A DNA stretch of 64,000 nt from Aplysia californica (GCF_000002075.1 NW_004797752.1:290918-354917), one strand, 5' to 3'. Positions 1 to 15,100 are shown, numbered from the stretch's first letter. Numbers and translations are program-made. Notes: generated from the letters alone by a model not told the origin.

Positions 1-67
1 CCCCCAACTTTTTTATGCACTGCACATAAAAAAAAAATTTATACCTGGACTCTCTCCATTTCATTAG

Positions 68-163
68 GTCCTGGAACTTATGCTGTGTCCCAGTTTAGCC
101 TTTGCAATTTTCCATGGCATTACCCAGAAAAATGACCCACTGGCCATAGCAGCAAATTCTTTG
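68..163 (+). CDS. MYBBP1A: MYBBP1A window exon 1
   Basis: Codes 32 residues starting VLELMLCPSLAFAIFHGI. Acceptor is cattag and donor is gtgagt, phase 0 at both ends. Helical hydrophobic sequence fits the family's HEAT-like repeats. It is an internal exon; the gene continues to the left. Confidence 0.82.
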
Positions 164-3100
164 GTGAGTTTTTCATTATTTTCCTTCCCTTGATACTTGT
201 GACATAGCCTGCCCCTGTCCATTCCTTATCTGTGAGTGCATGGGAAAGTAAAAGTAAACGAAAATGCTTTATCTTTTGTTATCACATATTGGGTACAATG
301 TTTTCTGCCTAAGGACCTGCCTTTTCTGTCTTGGGATGACCATCTCGAAGGCAGAGACCGCTGTGCTATTTTTTACCAGCTTGTTTTATAAGTCTTAATT
401 TAGAGCAATTGCCGTCCCTACTATCAGTGTTACGCTCAAATTGGTCTCTGTGAACTTTATAATTCATAGTTTATTAATTACCTCAGTTTAAAATTTGTTG
501 CAGTTTTAGTTTCTGAAGATTTGTTTTGTGAATTGTTTACTTATTTTGCCCCCTTCGAAAGGAGTTCCCGAAAAGCCATGGACGGGGTTTTTCTTTTATG
601 TCTGTCTCAAGGAAAGTTTTTCGTATTGGTACCAAGTCCATCCTTTCTTCTTCCTTACTCTCACTGCTGCTCTAGGGTTTTTTTTTCTCAATCTATCAAT
701 TCCACCTGCCGTCTGGAGCCTGCCCTTGGGTAGGTTGTGCTGTGGGAGGAATCTGTATTAGTGTGTTTTAATTAGAGATGACTAGACTATTCTTTTGCTT
801 TGGTTAAAAGGTTGAAGGTGCCACTGGTAGGTCCCACTTGTTTTCTTCCCATGTGTGGTTTCTGTTTGAGTTTTACCTTTCCACAACAGGGACAGGCAAG
901 CGTGGCGTCGACTACTCTCCGTCTTATGTACCTGACATTACATGAAGAGAGTAAAAGTAGTTTTCAAAATTTCCACAACACTAAATGTCTTTGTGTCGAT
1001 GTACTTCTCTTTTTTACTCAAAATGAATTAACCAAACTTGCTTTGGCCCTCTCAGTTTGAACAGTTTCAAGTGAAAGTGAAGGCTGAGAAGATCAATGTC
1101 CAGACACTGGTGGTCAAGTTGTGGAAACTGTCGGCTGATCAGTTGGAAAAACAACCTGGCCGTGTGGACATCATCAACTCTCACAATTTCACCCGCCTGG
1201 TGGATTTGGTATGAATGCTTTTTCATGTTGGAAAAAAAAAATGAGTGATGTTTGCTTTCTTTTAACCCATTGAGCCCTCACCTCCTGAGGCTACCATGCC
1301 CCTCCGCATGAGTTCCTGAGCAATTCACGCCTTCATTCATATCATCGTCAGAATCACATTCCATATCCCACTCAGAGAAGTGCTCGCCATTACCTACATC
1401 TAGTTCTGAAAGGTTTTCAAAATAATCAATAACGTCCTGCGTAGTAAACGATTGTTGCTCATTTATGTGGTTGGGTAGTACTCATGGGTATAAGCATTAA
1501 GCACTTGACAATCTATGGGGTTTTAAGATATATATTGTCTGTTTGCAATATGTTTTCAATATGAAGCAAGACATGCTGGGGGGGATTTAGTTAGTGATTT
1601 TAGTCATTTAGTTTCCCTTCAGGGGATTTCGACCTGTAAATGCTTTGACAGTAGTCGTAGAATTTCGTATAAGTGGGATGGGTTGGTTAGTATAATATTT
1701 TTCATAATTTCAAATGTTATATCCATTTCAAAATCGGACATGCAGTAAAGTGAAAGCAATAGAAATTAATTTTTCCCCCCCTTTTATTGTTTCTTTTTTG
1801 CAGATGGAGAAAGAAGAGGCTGCTAAATTTGCTGAGACTCTCACTGGCGTTGTGAAAGGAGCAAACAAGTCGATAAAGTTGTGAGTTGTGAAAGAAATGA
1901 AGTAGACAGCTATGTTTGCATTTGCTTTAGTTGTAATTGGATGATACCTATTGCTTTTTTAAATATATATATGCTAGTCACAGCGTCACTTTTCGCCCGA
2001 TTCTGTTACTTTTAGTTCGCGTGACTCAGCAGCCCGCCGGAGCTTCCCGGCTCGGGGTCACGGGGTTAATGAGCCCTGAAGCGACTTTGCCGGTGTCGGT
2101 TAGGAAGTTCGCATTTTTGACTATGTTTAAAATGATATAACTTCTTCCCCATCCCACATAGCAAACCATCTCAATGTCTTGAGATTTATTCTGCGTTAGA
2201 ATGGTTAATTTCTGTGCCTTAGTTTTTGTTCTAGACAAGTGTTTGTTGAGTACCTAATTTGTCCTAATATAGTTACAAACTTATGAATAAATGATTGTTA
2301 ATTTTAAAAAGGCACGACAGATCTCTCCAAAATCTGTTTTAAACTGACTACGAGTATCATGTCTTTTACCGTGAGAAATCTTAAATACGCGCGAGTAGAA
2401 ATAGTCAAGTTATAAGAGAAGAAAGATGCACATCTGCTTTTTTTAACTGAAGACGATCAGCGTTAGCTCTTATTTTACTATTAAACAAGAGAAAGTTACT
2501 CTACGTTTGTTCATGAATCATGCTGTGTCTGTGGCAGCCTGCATACAACTAAAAAGATATAATATAGAATCTAAGCGATTAAAAAACCCACAAAACCGTG
2601 TAAATACATGGGTAGAGATAAACTTCTTGTATGGAATAAATATAATGATAGCTAACACATTCATTCTTAGTTTTTGTGTAGGAAATATGCACGCACACAA
2701 TTATGAATGTAAAGAAATCAGTCACATTGTCAGTTATTGCAAATGGTCATAGAAACGAAAAATAAAGCTGCATTTTTTAACTAAAGACGATCAGTGTTAG
2801 CTTTTATTTTACTATTAAACAAGAGAAAGTTACTCTGCGTTTGTTCATGAATCATGCTGTGTCCCTGGAAAGCTAGAGATTATTCTTATAACCCAATTAC
2901 GAGAAGTCATCCCTATTATTCAGTCAACTTACAAAACCTAGACTTAACGTTTTAAGAAAAGTAAGGAATTTCTGGAGTGTAACAGATGCTGTTCGTGTAT
3001 TAGATCTACATTGAAGATGTATTCTAGCACTAAAATCGATTTGTACTTTTCATAGAGAAACTTCACAGTGACTTTTATAAACTTTCGAGAAAATATGCGA

Positions 3101-6100
3101 ATGTTCAAGATTATATTAGACACATAAAGTTGTATTTGGAGGAATTACTTCATAGCGAATTGTGTGCCCGTTGGATAAAGTTGCAAAATTACAGCTTTCT
3201 ATTATATGCGCAGATACCATCTTTTCTGAGTATCTGCACCAATGCTATGTCGTTCATGTTCCAAAAGTTCGACTGATTTTGACGAGGCCTTTTTTTATAT
3301 TGATTTTGTTTCATTCACGCTAGTCCCCAAAAAATTACAATTTAGCATTGCCGACTCCAGCGCGTCTAACGAAATAACCAGATAAGTTACAGCGTCAGTT
3401 CTTTTTTGAGTCTCAATAGCAGAAATGCATGCTTTGGGTGCTTTAAATGAGAATTACCATAAATACAAGGATACACCTTAAATTGTACGTTGAAAAGTAC
3501 CAAAAATTAAGTCGGCCCAGACAGAGCGGCGACAGGGAGCTGACCCCCGTGACCCCGTCGTGATAAGGCGCCCGGCGGGGAACCCCCCGCGGCAACTAAA
3601 ATTCCACTGCCGGTGCGCCGTGTAGTGGTCTTTCTGAGAAGACCAGGTACTTGATAGCTCTTAAACTTAGATCATAGATGTGAAAAATTTGTAAGACATC
3701 CAAAAGATATCCTTTGACCATACATGCGCTAACAGATTGCACAAGGTACTGTAGTTAAGCATTAAAGGCAAGAACCTTACCTCTAGACTGGTACGTGAGT
3801 TATGAGGAGAGCGTTGCACTCTATTGCACTTGTACTCGTAGTTGTAAAGCGCATAGAGCATGTTGTAGAGCATGGATATGCGCCATATAAATTTGGTTAT
3901 TATTATTATTTTCTTTAAAAAAATTTATTTTCAGTAACAAAAGCGCCTGATGATATGTCACAACTTACCTTTTTTTTTTTTCTCTCATTCAAATTGAAAA
4001 CAGATCCTCAAATGACAAAGACAAGGGGAAACAAATGGAGAGCTGTCTACGGTGTTTACACCACGCCCTCAGCTCACCGAGTATCACCTCTCCTGCCTTG
4101 CAGAAGTCGGCACTCACTCTCTATGTCCGTCTTGCCTTTTTCCATGTCAACAAGAAGAACTCAAGCATTCAACATGTATGTGGTTTAACCTGTTTAGATA
4201 ACATGTCTCTTTATCTTTTATTTTTGTACATGCTTATTTTTTTCGTTTGGTGTAACGAGGTAGAACTGAGTGATATTTGAAATGGACTTTCTTGTTGTTG
4301 TTGTTGTTGTTATCGATCCAGCAACAGCTGGGCTCTCGCCCTTCTGTCCAATGCCATGTAGTGATAAGTGCAGGTCTGCTGCAGTTGCTGTAATGTTCCA
4401 TAGAGTGTGTTGTCAATGTTAGGTCTCGGAGGGAGAAGGATGGACTTTCTTCAGTGCATTCTCTGAGCTTTTCCACAGCTGATGGCAGTTGACGAGAAGT
4501 AATCTGTCCGAAAAAAATGATCCCAAAATTCAGAAACATTGAATTTGAGCTTCAAAAGTAAAGTGTCTGTGAAATTTAGTTTTATCTGTGATTCAAGTTT
4601 TTATACCGTGTTGGAAAAGTTCTGTCACACCCACCTTATTAAAAGTACAATAATTCATTCATTATTCAACATAGCCAAGAGAAATTTTGGTACACATGAT
4701 CTTTATTCATTTCCTCCAATATGACAGGAAAAGAATTGATAAATGTCTTTACTTATTTAAAGGAGATAATTTCATTCACATTGACCCTTGCAAAATCCAA
4801 ATCAAAGTTTGTTCAATATCGCATGTGGCCTCTTCCAGCTTGAATTACTAATCTGATACAAAACGTCAGTTCATTGACTGAATTAATGTCCTCATGATTG
4901 TCTTAAAAATCCCCTGCCATTCCTTGTGAAGTGCAGCCTTCAGTTCCTGACAAGTTTATGCGGAGTGCGGCCTGTTTCTAATCCTCCAAGTCAAGATCAT
5001 CTTACAAATGTTCTGCTAGGTTAAGGCTTGTTAATCTTGCAGGCCAGTTAAGAACAATGATTTAATGAATTTGGAAAGAGGTTGCACGGATTGTGGCCAT
5101 TTGTGGTCGGGCGTTGTCTTGTTAGCACATTACATCATCTGTGCCATGTAGGGTAGTCACCGTGACTTTCGTCACAATACTGTCGAGGTTGCTTTGAAAA
5201 GTAGCCAAATGTGTAAAATAAAGAGCAGAGATTCCACCCCATACCATCAAATTTCAGCCACCGATTCGGGCCACTTTGGGGATGTTGGATTTGTGAAATC
5301 TCTATCCTCTTCTTTTAGGCATTTGTTCTTTTCCATCAATGCAAGAATTAAAAACCTTAACCATTGCTGTACAGAACACTTTACCAACGTCTTTATTTTC
5401 ATTGCCAATGTTGTTGTGTCCAAATTTGGCGATTTCTTCGATGAAACAGGGTTAGAATGGATCCACGTAAAGGACGATAATTACATAATCCACAATTATA
5501 TGAATGTCTAATAATGGTGTTTTAAGACAGTCCAAAGTACCTGGCAGTCTCTGCTCTTAGTTGCAGGGTCCCCACCAGGTCGGGAAATCTGGAAAAAGTC
5601 GAGAATTTTGTGATGGGTCGGGAAAGGATAGGGCCTGTGCAATATTAGTAGTGTAGCTATCTGGACAGTATAGTTGATGAACCATGAAGAGGAAACACAA
5701 ATGTACCGCTATGGCGGCAGGCAGAAGTGTATCTGTGACACCGAGGCTCGATCGGGAAGAATCAATATCTACGTTCGCTTTCGTTACTACCCAGAAATTT
5801 GCCGATAATAGTCTGATAGATAACACAATATTTGTAACATGCAGGTTGTGCATTACAAATGCTGTGTTGCCATGAAAATAAATCAATATTTGTTCTGTGC
5901 TGTCACTTGTGAAAAAAAAAAAGAAAAGAAAGTTATACAAGTGTCTTGTCAGGCTCGCTATCATGACGGGTCAGTGGACCTGTGCGTTCACATCACATGA
6001 TAAGGCATCGTGTGAGTACCGGCGGTCTGAGCACTGTGAAGTATAGGACTCCGGAATTTGGGGGGGGGGGTAATTGATTTTTTTTCCTAAAGATACACGA

Positions 6101-9100
6101 GGGGGGGGGGGGGGCTGGAAAATTGAGAGGCTGGGTTGGCAGTCACCCAGTATTATAATCATCTATTGTTTGAAGGCTATACTACAAAATGTACATTTGC
6201 ATTCATTTAAAGACATTTTGACTTTTTGTCTTTGGTAGATGGGCTTTTTGGGGGATCATTCTTGACGCGCAGCAGCCTTATTTTTCCCTTGAATCAGGGT
6301 CTTGAAAAAAATTTCCAGGATTTGGTGGGGACCCAGTAGTTGGAACGCGTTTCGAACATGGGTATTGACAATAACCTATTTCTGACGTCAAGTTGTCGCT
6401 CTTGGCTTGTCTTGAACAGTTCTAGTTTGTGTTAAAATGTTTGTTTAAGCGTTTGATGGTCCTTCTGCACACATGTACGTGTCTTGCAACTGCAGAAAGC
6501 GCAGTTTGAGAATTTAACATACACACACAGTGCCTATATTTTCTGCATTTATCAGTTTTGAAATTTTGAAAACAGGTGAAAAAACAACCCAACCGTTAAA
6601 AAGTATGGAATTTTATAGTGTGTAAAGTGTGTTAACATATTGTGTACGTGATTCAAAGCAAATTTTGTGTGTAGGAAGCGTTGATTTCAACATAAACCGA
6701 GAGAAATCAATACCAACACTTTGCCCATGTACTACTTCCGGTTTATGATTTCTTTCATCTACTCCTACACAAAGAGTCTCATAATTCACACAAGTTGTAC
6801 TTTTCATTTTTGCTTTAATTCTTACGCTGTACCAAAAGCTATCGTATTATAATGGGTGTGACAGAACTTTTGCAACTCTGTATATTTGATTAAGAAGTTT
6901 TCTTACTGCAACATTTTCATTAACAGACGAGCTCTAGAAGCTCACTGTTTATTTGTACACAAGCTCTTTTGGACCTGTAAAATTTACTAGTGGGATGATA
7001 TAGCATGATGCAAACAAGCTTATTCAGTGTCTTTCACTTCATCTGTAGCCATACCTTTGCTTTGGTATGTGTTCACAAGATTTATTTTTTATTATAGTTG
7101 AGGGTTTTACGGCGCTTGCAACTACATTATGTCATTTGAGCGCCAAGGGGTGAGTGTCAACAGAGAAGTCTTTACAGGGAATCAGTCTTACTCTGCTCAC
7201 CTCTCAAGTTTCTACAGCACAAGGTCTGCTTCGACTATCAAGGCACCCCGGAAATAGCAGGTCACAAGAGTGTGACAAACATAAAAAAGAAGTAGAGGAA
7301 AATGGCAATAGTAAGGATTAGGGGAAAAAAAGCAGCAGTTCCCTGTTGTAGATCAGGCACAATTATGAGCGTGTCATGATGAATCAGCCCATTTACAATT
7401 CTACTGTGCTTGAACGAGAAATGTCCCCCCCCTTTGGGAATGGCCTAAAGACACTACAGTCAGTGGCACTGCTCCGGGGGGATTCACAAGATTTATGGTA
7501 ATCTGAAAACTTATAAATTAAAAACAGCAGCTTTTACTAGGACTTGTTCCCTGTTGATTATTTTGTTAAAGAATATCTAAAAGGAAAATGTCTTTAAAAA
7601 AAAAACCCATGTATATTGATTAAAGTGAACTTTATGCAAATAGTTCTTAACCTTGAACGTGACAGTGAGAATTTTTCAGCTGGAATACTTTCTTTTCAGT
7701 TTCAGTGTGATGCACCATGAATGCGTATGGGAAGACAAATTTGCATGTGGGGCAGTGTCCAAAGGATAAGAGCTGTTGAGAATGACAAGGGTGAGGGGTT
7801 GACACAAAAAGTACACAACAGCTTTTGTTTTTCTGCTATTGTATCTCATCAATTCAGTATCAGTATTGCTTTGCTCCTCAGTGTGAGACCACCATGAATC
7901 TGGAAGAGGGAAAGTCAGATCAGAAACTTTGCAAGACATTCTTCTACAAGGGCTTGGATCAGTTGTCCACAATGGGTGGCGGTAAGCGATTGTCAGTTGT
8001 TTGTTGATCGCAGATTGGCTAACATTTTTTACAAAGATTCATTGTTGCCTGTACAAGTAAGCCATCGAAAGGAAAACAAAATCGAACGTTTAATTTGTTG
8101 AAAGAGAACTTTATATTCTTGCATTCAGTGCTCTTTTTGACTGAAGTAATTGATTCCCTTACTCCCCCAATATTTTTCTCTGCAGGTCACATTTTCTTTG
8201 TTATTGGATATGGGTGATTAGGATCAGTTTTATAGGAGGCCTAGGTTTTATGACTTTCTCTAGGGGAATTTTTTTAATTCAGAAAACACATACACATTTA
8301 TTGAGCACATATGTAACCATATGCAAAATGGTATAGATTTCTATGTCCTTTAAAAACTGACTCAGTTTTATGTTTTGGTTGTCTTTTCAGGATCACAGAA
8401 AAGAGCTGAACATCTGCAGGAGTACATTTCTTTGCTTCTTCATCTATCGCAGTATTTACAGGTAAGTCGTAATTTAAAGTGCTAACAAACCAGAACAAGC
8501 TATGTCATTTCAAGTAAAAGTCTGTGGAAAGGCTTTGTATACTGAGATGGCTGTTTAAGCTGGCACATCTACAGTTTGTTTTTGCTTTTCTTTTTATGGT
8601 TTTCTTTGAAATTAAGTATAATTTGATGTATTAAAATATTTTTGGAAATAATTACTTGTTTTGTTGCTGAATTTTTTTTTAAAACCTTTAATTTTTTTTC
8701 ACAAGTCTGGCTTTGAGGCTCTATTGTTATCCAAGTCTGAATCTCTCTAACTGATTATTGTCCTTGAAATTTTTAGATTGATATTACTGCTTTCCTCATT
8801 TTCCTTTCTTGATATCACAGGCACTAATGAAGGCTGACAATGTTGCACCAATAAAGCCATGGCCAGAGCAGGTATGTGGTGTTTAGTATCAAAGTGAAAT
8901 TGAAATTTTAAGGAAATAATGGAACAATGTTACAATAATATTGATTTCATTTTGTTCTATAGTGGAATGATTTTACTGTTTAGCCCTTTAAAGAAAATGT
9001 TGCATGACTTTTGCATATATATAGGACAAATGATTTAACCTCTTTGCTGCCGGGCCCGTAGAATTTACGGGCCTGAACCCTGTAGCGCTGTGCCTATGGC

Positions 9101-12100
9101 TCGTAGAATTTACGGGACTGTGACAGAGGTTGTTTTGATACCAGTTATAAGGGAAATTACTGCTAAAATCTTGTAATTATTATCAGAGATGCCAACCAGT
9201 ACGATTTTACGTATTTTAGTACGATTTTTGGCCGAAAATACGCAAATACGACTTTTCATGAAAAAATACGCATCCTGGAATGCGAAAACTACGAGATGTG
9301 ACACCGAGGCTCGATCGGGAAAATCAAGATCTACTTTTGCTTTCGTTACATCCGAGAAGTTTGCCAGCAGTTGTCTGATAACGCAACATTTGTGTCTTGC
9401 AGGTTGTGCAGTATAAACACAATGTCGCCGTGCAAATAAAATGTAATAAATACTCTGATTCGTCGCTGTGCTGTCACTTGTGGGGGGAAAAAAAGTAAAG
9501 AAAATACAAGCGTCGTCCGATTTTTAGATTGTCTGGCTCGCCATCGTGACCGGTTACTGACCCTGCGCGCATTCGTGTCACAAATAAATGCGGCATCGTG
9601 TGAGAAAACACCATGTTTGGTGGGAGTAACGGCGTTGCGAAGTATAGGACTACGGAATAGGGGAGGAGATTATTGATATTTTTTTGGGTTTAAGATACTA
9701 TCGGGGGTTTAAGGCAACACCAGAGGAAAAAAACTTGGAAGCAAGTTTCAGAATTTTGATTAGAGCTTTGTGCAAAGCGCACGTTGGTGCAGGCCATGTG
9801 CGGAATCAGGACCCCTCATACTTTAGCAAGACTGTTATTGAAATAAAGTGTTCGCGTTTCATTGGATGGGTGATAGTAAATTATACCTACTTGGATGGGT
9901 GATAGTAAATTATACCTACAGGGTATGTTGTAGCTTTCTGTTCAAGACTGGCAGATTTTCAGTGTCACTGCATCTTGCCCTACCACAGTTGTTACAACTC
10001 TCACAGTGCAAGGGTCTACTTGAGCCATTCAAGTTATTGCTTTTCTTTGAGTTTGAACAATAATTTGAGTCTGTCAGTTCATAATATGAATCATGGCACC
10101 CAGACAGGTTCTTGACAGTCGAAATTCTTGTTCTATGCCCTTCCGAACTCTCAAAGCAGGATTTATTTTTTATATAATAATGAGAGGAAAATATTATATA
10201 ATAGACTGAAATACTTAAGTCAAGCAAGACCCCAGTACGACATTGAACACTGACATGTTGTTGACTGGATACATGTATATTGTACGCGTGTGTGCTCCCT
10301 TTTTCAAGCTGGTGAGCTAGTAATTTTTTTTCGGGAAATATTGCTGGACACCCTGAACATTTTACTATTACTGGTCGGTCGGTCGGTCGTGGGGAATACA
10401 CATTTTCACCTGAAAATACACATTTTCATATTTCCCAATACTCATTTTGGTTGGTTGGTTGGCATCTCTGTATTATTAAGGTACCTTCCCTTTATGTTTA
10501 CCTCCATTTTCCCCCCATTTGAAAGCGTCAGATTCAGATTTTTAGCTCAAAGAGAAGATTAGATCTAGATAATAATATACACATTTACCACACAAAAATG
10601 ATTTACTGGCTGTAAACACAGATGGGTTTACATGTATACATATGGATTGTACGAGCTTTGTATAAGGTAGGAAAAGCTTCTTGTCACTTCCTCTTTACTT
10701 GCAAACACTCACACGACATGTCCCCCCCCCCCACCCCCTCCCGGGGCAGTGCCACCAATTGTAGTGTCTTTAGGCCATTCCCAAAGGGGGGACATTTCTC
10801 ATTCAAGCATAGTAGAATTGTAAATGGGCTGACTCATGTCATGCTCATAACTGTGCCTGATCTACAACAGGGAACTGCTGCTTTTTCTTTCCTGATCCTT
10901 ACTATTGTCATTTTCCTCTACTTTTGTATGCTTGTCACTCTCTTGTGACCTGCTATTTTGGGGTGCCTTGATAGTCGAAGCAGACCTTGTGCTGTTGAAG
11001 CTAGAGAGGTGAGCAGTCTAAGTCTGATTCCCTGTAAAGACTTCTCTGTTGACACTCACCCCTTGACGCTCATATGACCTTATGCAGTGGCGAGCGCCGT
11101 AAAACCGTCTACTATAAAAAAATAACTCAACATGTATTTCCTTTTTTTTTTGTATCAGTTTATCATTACTAGAATATGTGTTGTTTATTTTATTTGGTGA
11201 TGTTATTTTTGGCATCATGTTACTAACTCCCAACCTTTCTCCATCTATCTCTCTACGAAATCCCCTCACAATCATCAATATTATAAATGTGGTTCGATGT
11301 AGAATGTACATGCAGAAATTCATGAGGAAATATTCATAAATAAAAAAGTTATGGGAGGTAGAGTGGGGTCACCCTTGAGCTGCCTTGGTTCCTGGGATTT
11401 TCTCTGGCACAGGGGCCTATTTACCTACAGTATTGAAGGCCAGAAGGGGTTAATATCCACAGCAAAATTTAAATAGAATGCGTGTTACTTCACTAAATAG
11501 TGGCTACTTTTAACTAACGGGTACCCTTGACTTGTATTTTAGTTGGGGGAGGGGGGGGGGTGTTGCTTGGATTGTTATTAATGATTTAGAATTGTTCTGT
11601 GTTGGGCAGTTCTTTTTTAATATTTTGTTTCAATGTGTGGTTTCATTTTCAAACATTAAAAAAAATGTAATGTTACTTATTAGAAGTTCTTGTTTTTATT
11701 TTAGCATTTGCAATATATAGTTGAAGTTGTGTTAATATATTGTTGTTTATTTTATTCTGTGACAGCTGACAGAAGAGTGGGACAAGGTGTACAACTTGGT
11801 CACCAAGATACAGAAGGTTGGTAGTTTCTTTCATCCTTTGTGTCAACAGTTGTTGGGGGTTTTTTTAACGTCTGTGACCTTATTAACTCCGCTGCTGATT
11901 CATGGTTTTGGTTGCCTTTTTTATGAGCTTATTTGAAAAAAGGTTAATTGTTTCTGCTTTGCAGCTGCAAATCGTTTTGATAAAAGTTGACTTACTTAGA
12001 CCCCCTATACTATTCATATAGCTGACATGTCAGGACAACCAAAATGTGGCCCAAGGAGAGTAATGGGAGAGCTTCAAGGTTGCTGTTATCCTTTTTTCTT

Positions 12101-15100
12101 GGTTTTCTTTATTTGTCCATGATAAACACAAAAACGTGGGTGGTCTGCTCCTTCTTTCCTATCAAACATCTATCATCCTTATCTCTCTTCCTTCTTTATT
12201 TGTGTTTGTTACTCTCTTGTAACGCTTCTAATCTTCGGCACTTATATGACCTTATTGTGTTGCAAGTGCCGTAAAACTCGTACTAAAACAAAACACAAAA
12301 ACTGTGCAAGAACCAACAGGTAAGTGTCTCTGTGATAGTTGAGCTAGAGTAAGCAGTGACAAGGGAAAGGGTCAAAGTTAGTAAAAAAGGGACTTTGCTA
12401 AGATGTTACTAGAGCGCTAACAACCCAGATGCAAGTTTTGAAATTCGAATTCTGATGGAAAAATCTATGATGAAATGGTTCAAGCAGGTCTTGTCTGTTT
12501 TGAGTATTTGTTCAGTCTTATGTCTTTTAGTGCTGTAAATTATGTTGAAAGGAGCGCGAATCTTATTACTTCATCCGACTGTTGTGTGATAGGTGTAAAA
12601 ACCCTTGTTTCAGAACTTTGATATATTCTTTGTGTCCTCAGAAGAGCAATGGTGAACCATCAGCCAGTGACTCAGCATTCCTGCTCCTCTTCCTCTTTTT
12701 GGGTTTCCACATGCTCAGTGACTTCCAAACAGCTTCCGATTTACTTCAGGTCAGTGTGTAAATGTGTATTAGAAGTACTTATTCCACCATTGGGCAAAAT
12801 GTTTAAAGTACTCATAAAGACATACTACACTTATCAGTATTACTTCTGAGGAATTTTTGCTTTTACTCCGTAGGTGGTTGGCGGGTGCTCTGATGTGGTT
12901 TGCTTCTTCTTTCCTATCAAACATCTATCGTTCTTATCTCCCCTTCTTTTTTTTAATGTTTGTTACTCTCTTGTAACGCCTCTTTTCTTCTGGCGCTCAT
13001 ATGACGTTATGCAGTTGCGAGCGCCGTAAAACCTCTACTAAAACTAAAACTAAGCTTTTACTCCAGACTTAATTGCAATGAAAAGAGCCATTGAGGTGTA
13101 GGTGCTGTAAAAGTAACCTTTATTATTGTTAAATGTATTCGGACTTTCTCGTTTGTTGCTGTAGAATATCTTTCTTTCAGAAGTAATATTGTTCACAATG
13201 CATAGCTGCATTGTTCAGCAAGTGACAGGCACTTTAGATTGTTTGCTATTGGATAGAATTTAGCATGAACCGATGAATTTAGCCGTTGCCTGCTTATAAA
13301 TAATGCTTCTATTTTCTCTTTTGGAAACATGTGGTCACGCCTAAATCTTGTTTTCAACACAGGAAGTCTATGTGTGCTATGAAAAATCAAGCAAAAAGAA
13401 ACAAGCAAAGGGATCTGGAGATGAGACAGGTTTGTTATGAAAGAAATTCTTTATGTTAGAAGTTCCTCCTAGGTCATATTTGTTGAAAGGATCTTTGCAG
13501 TTTTAACTATAATAAATATGTGCCCCAGTTGCAGATGAAAGCAAAAGTTCCAGTTGATTTCTCCCAATAGAAAATAAGATCTGACCATGTAATAAAAAGT
13601 TGACAATTGCTTTTTGTCAGGACAAGTTCTGTTAAGTTGTATGACAATCTGTCATTATTTAGAAGTGAGTCCATAAATATGCCAGGAAATAGTTAAATTA
13701 AGATAAACCATATTTAAAGTTAACTATGGTATGTGGCTTTTTATGTCCAGCTAAAATGTGTTACAGACTGGTGATCATTTCATGAGATTTTTTTTTCCAT
13801 TCCGTAAAAATAATTTTCTTTCTTTTATTATATGCATGGCTTTTAAAATATCCCTGACCTTGGAGTGTCCTCTCTGTCTTCACCAGCATTTGTGGTGTAG
13901 TGGTTAAGCTATTCTCTATCACATTCAGACGACATGAGCTTGATAGGCAATGTTCAAAGCAACCTGCCTCCTGAATTATCTAAATTGCACAGATACTTTA
14001 CTTACTTTTGTCCGACTCTGTGTCTTTGCAGTGTTGAGGGGAGAAGCAAACGTCTTTCTCTTATTTGTTGTATCGCCTCTGGTACTGTTATGTTGTTCTT
14101 GACTGTTTTTCTGGCTCCTTCTATCCATCTTTTCCTGGGCCTATCCCTTTGTCTGTTTCCTTCTGATTTCCTGTTGTGTACTCTTGCAGCTATACTGTCT
14201 TGTGGTAGTCTTGACCGATGCCTTGACCATTTAATTTGTTGTTATTTGTGTATAATTGCATAGATAGGGGTGTAAAATCTGATCTTTCCTCCTTTTTTTT
14301 ATGTGTCGTTACTCTTTTGTAACACCTCTAATCTTCGGCACTTATGTGACCTAATTATGTTGCAAGTGCTGTAAAACGCTTACTCAAATTATAACCTCTT
14401 AGAATTTCAACCTCTCTGTCTCCAGAGCTCCCGTGGCAGGAAGTGGTCACAGAAGTCCTCCTCAACCTGATGTCCTTACAGTCCCACCTGGGTCGCGTTG
14501 TGGCTTGTGTGGTCTTGCAGTCCATGTCCTCCCATCTCACGGTGGGAGCCGTGCAGCTCATTACAGAAGTTAGTGGTCGTTTATTTATTAGTTTATATAA
14601 TGTGTAATATTGTGCTTGTCTGTGGCTTTGCCAAGTTATAATATGCTACTACACTACCCAAGACTTACTAAGTTCTATCTGCTCAGGACCTAGTTTTGAG
14701 AAATTTGACATGAAAAATTTTGAGTTTCACCTAATGTCAAGCCTTTTCCAATGCAATACTTTGACGACTTGGAATAATGTAACGATTTTGGTAGAGCAGA
14801 CAGAACAAAATTAGTTTCTGACCTCGTGGTTTTAGCCAAAAATGTCAGATAGAACTTTGCAATTCTAAGGTGGCGACTAGTAATTCGAGAGGAAGGAAAA
14901 GACAGATAACGTGATGTGTTGATACAATGCTGTTTGTGTATATTTTGTATCACCAAAGATGCCAGTTTCTTCCAAAAAAGTGCAATCAAAATTGTCCAAG
15001 ACGCCCACCTATTGTCAAGGGGCGAAGTGGTTGTCTTAAACAGATGGACATCTTGGACAGTGTCTTTATTGTATAAAAATATGCGAAGAGGATAAGTGGT

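Larger units (their letters stand above)
9039..11449. mobile_element. TTAA-flanked piggyBac-like element hosting a hAT and a SINE
   Basis: TTAA at 9035-9038 and 11450-11453. The ends CCTCTTTGCTGCCGG and, inverted, CCCCTTCTGGCC share only a short imperfect repeat. A hAT-like element (9184-10470) and SINE-C (10737-11117) lie inside. No transposase frame is left. The pairing of the two ends is inferred from TTAA, base composition and distance. Confidence 0.4.

Noticed and set aside
1266-2068. A single TTAA-bounded transposon from 1266 to 2068
   Set aside because: MYBBP1A exon 3 (1804-1880) lies between the two TTAA sites, so they cannot bound one recent insertion.
4234-4539. 101-codon minus-strand frame
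   Set aside because: Contains the (TTG)n run read as poly-Asn; no family match.
5194-5511. 105-codon plus-strand frame as a gene
   Set aside because: Antisense to the Tc1 transposase remnant.
9916-10401. 161-codon minus-strand frame with a CSGCPAIF...H-x8-H finger-like piece
   Set aside because: It lies inside a hAT-like MITE; the spacing is not a standard zinc finger and no other copy supports the frame.
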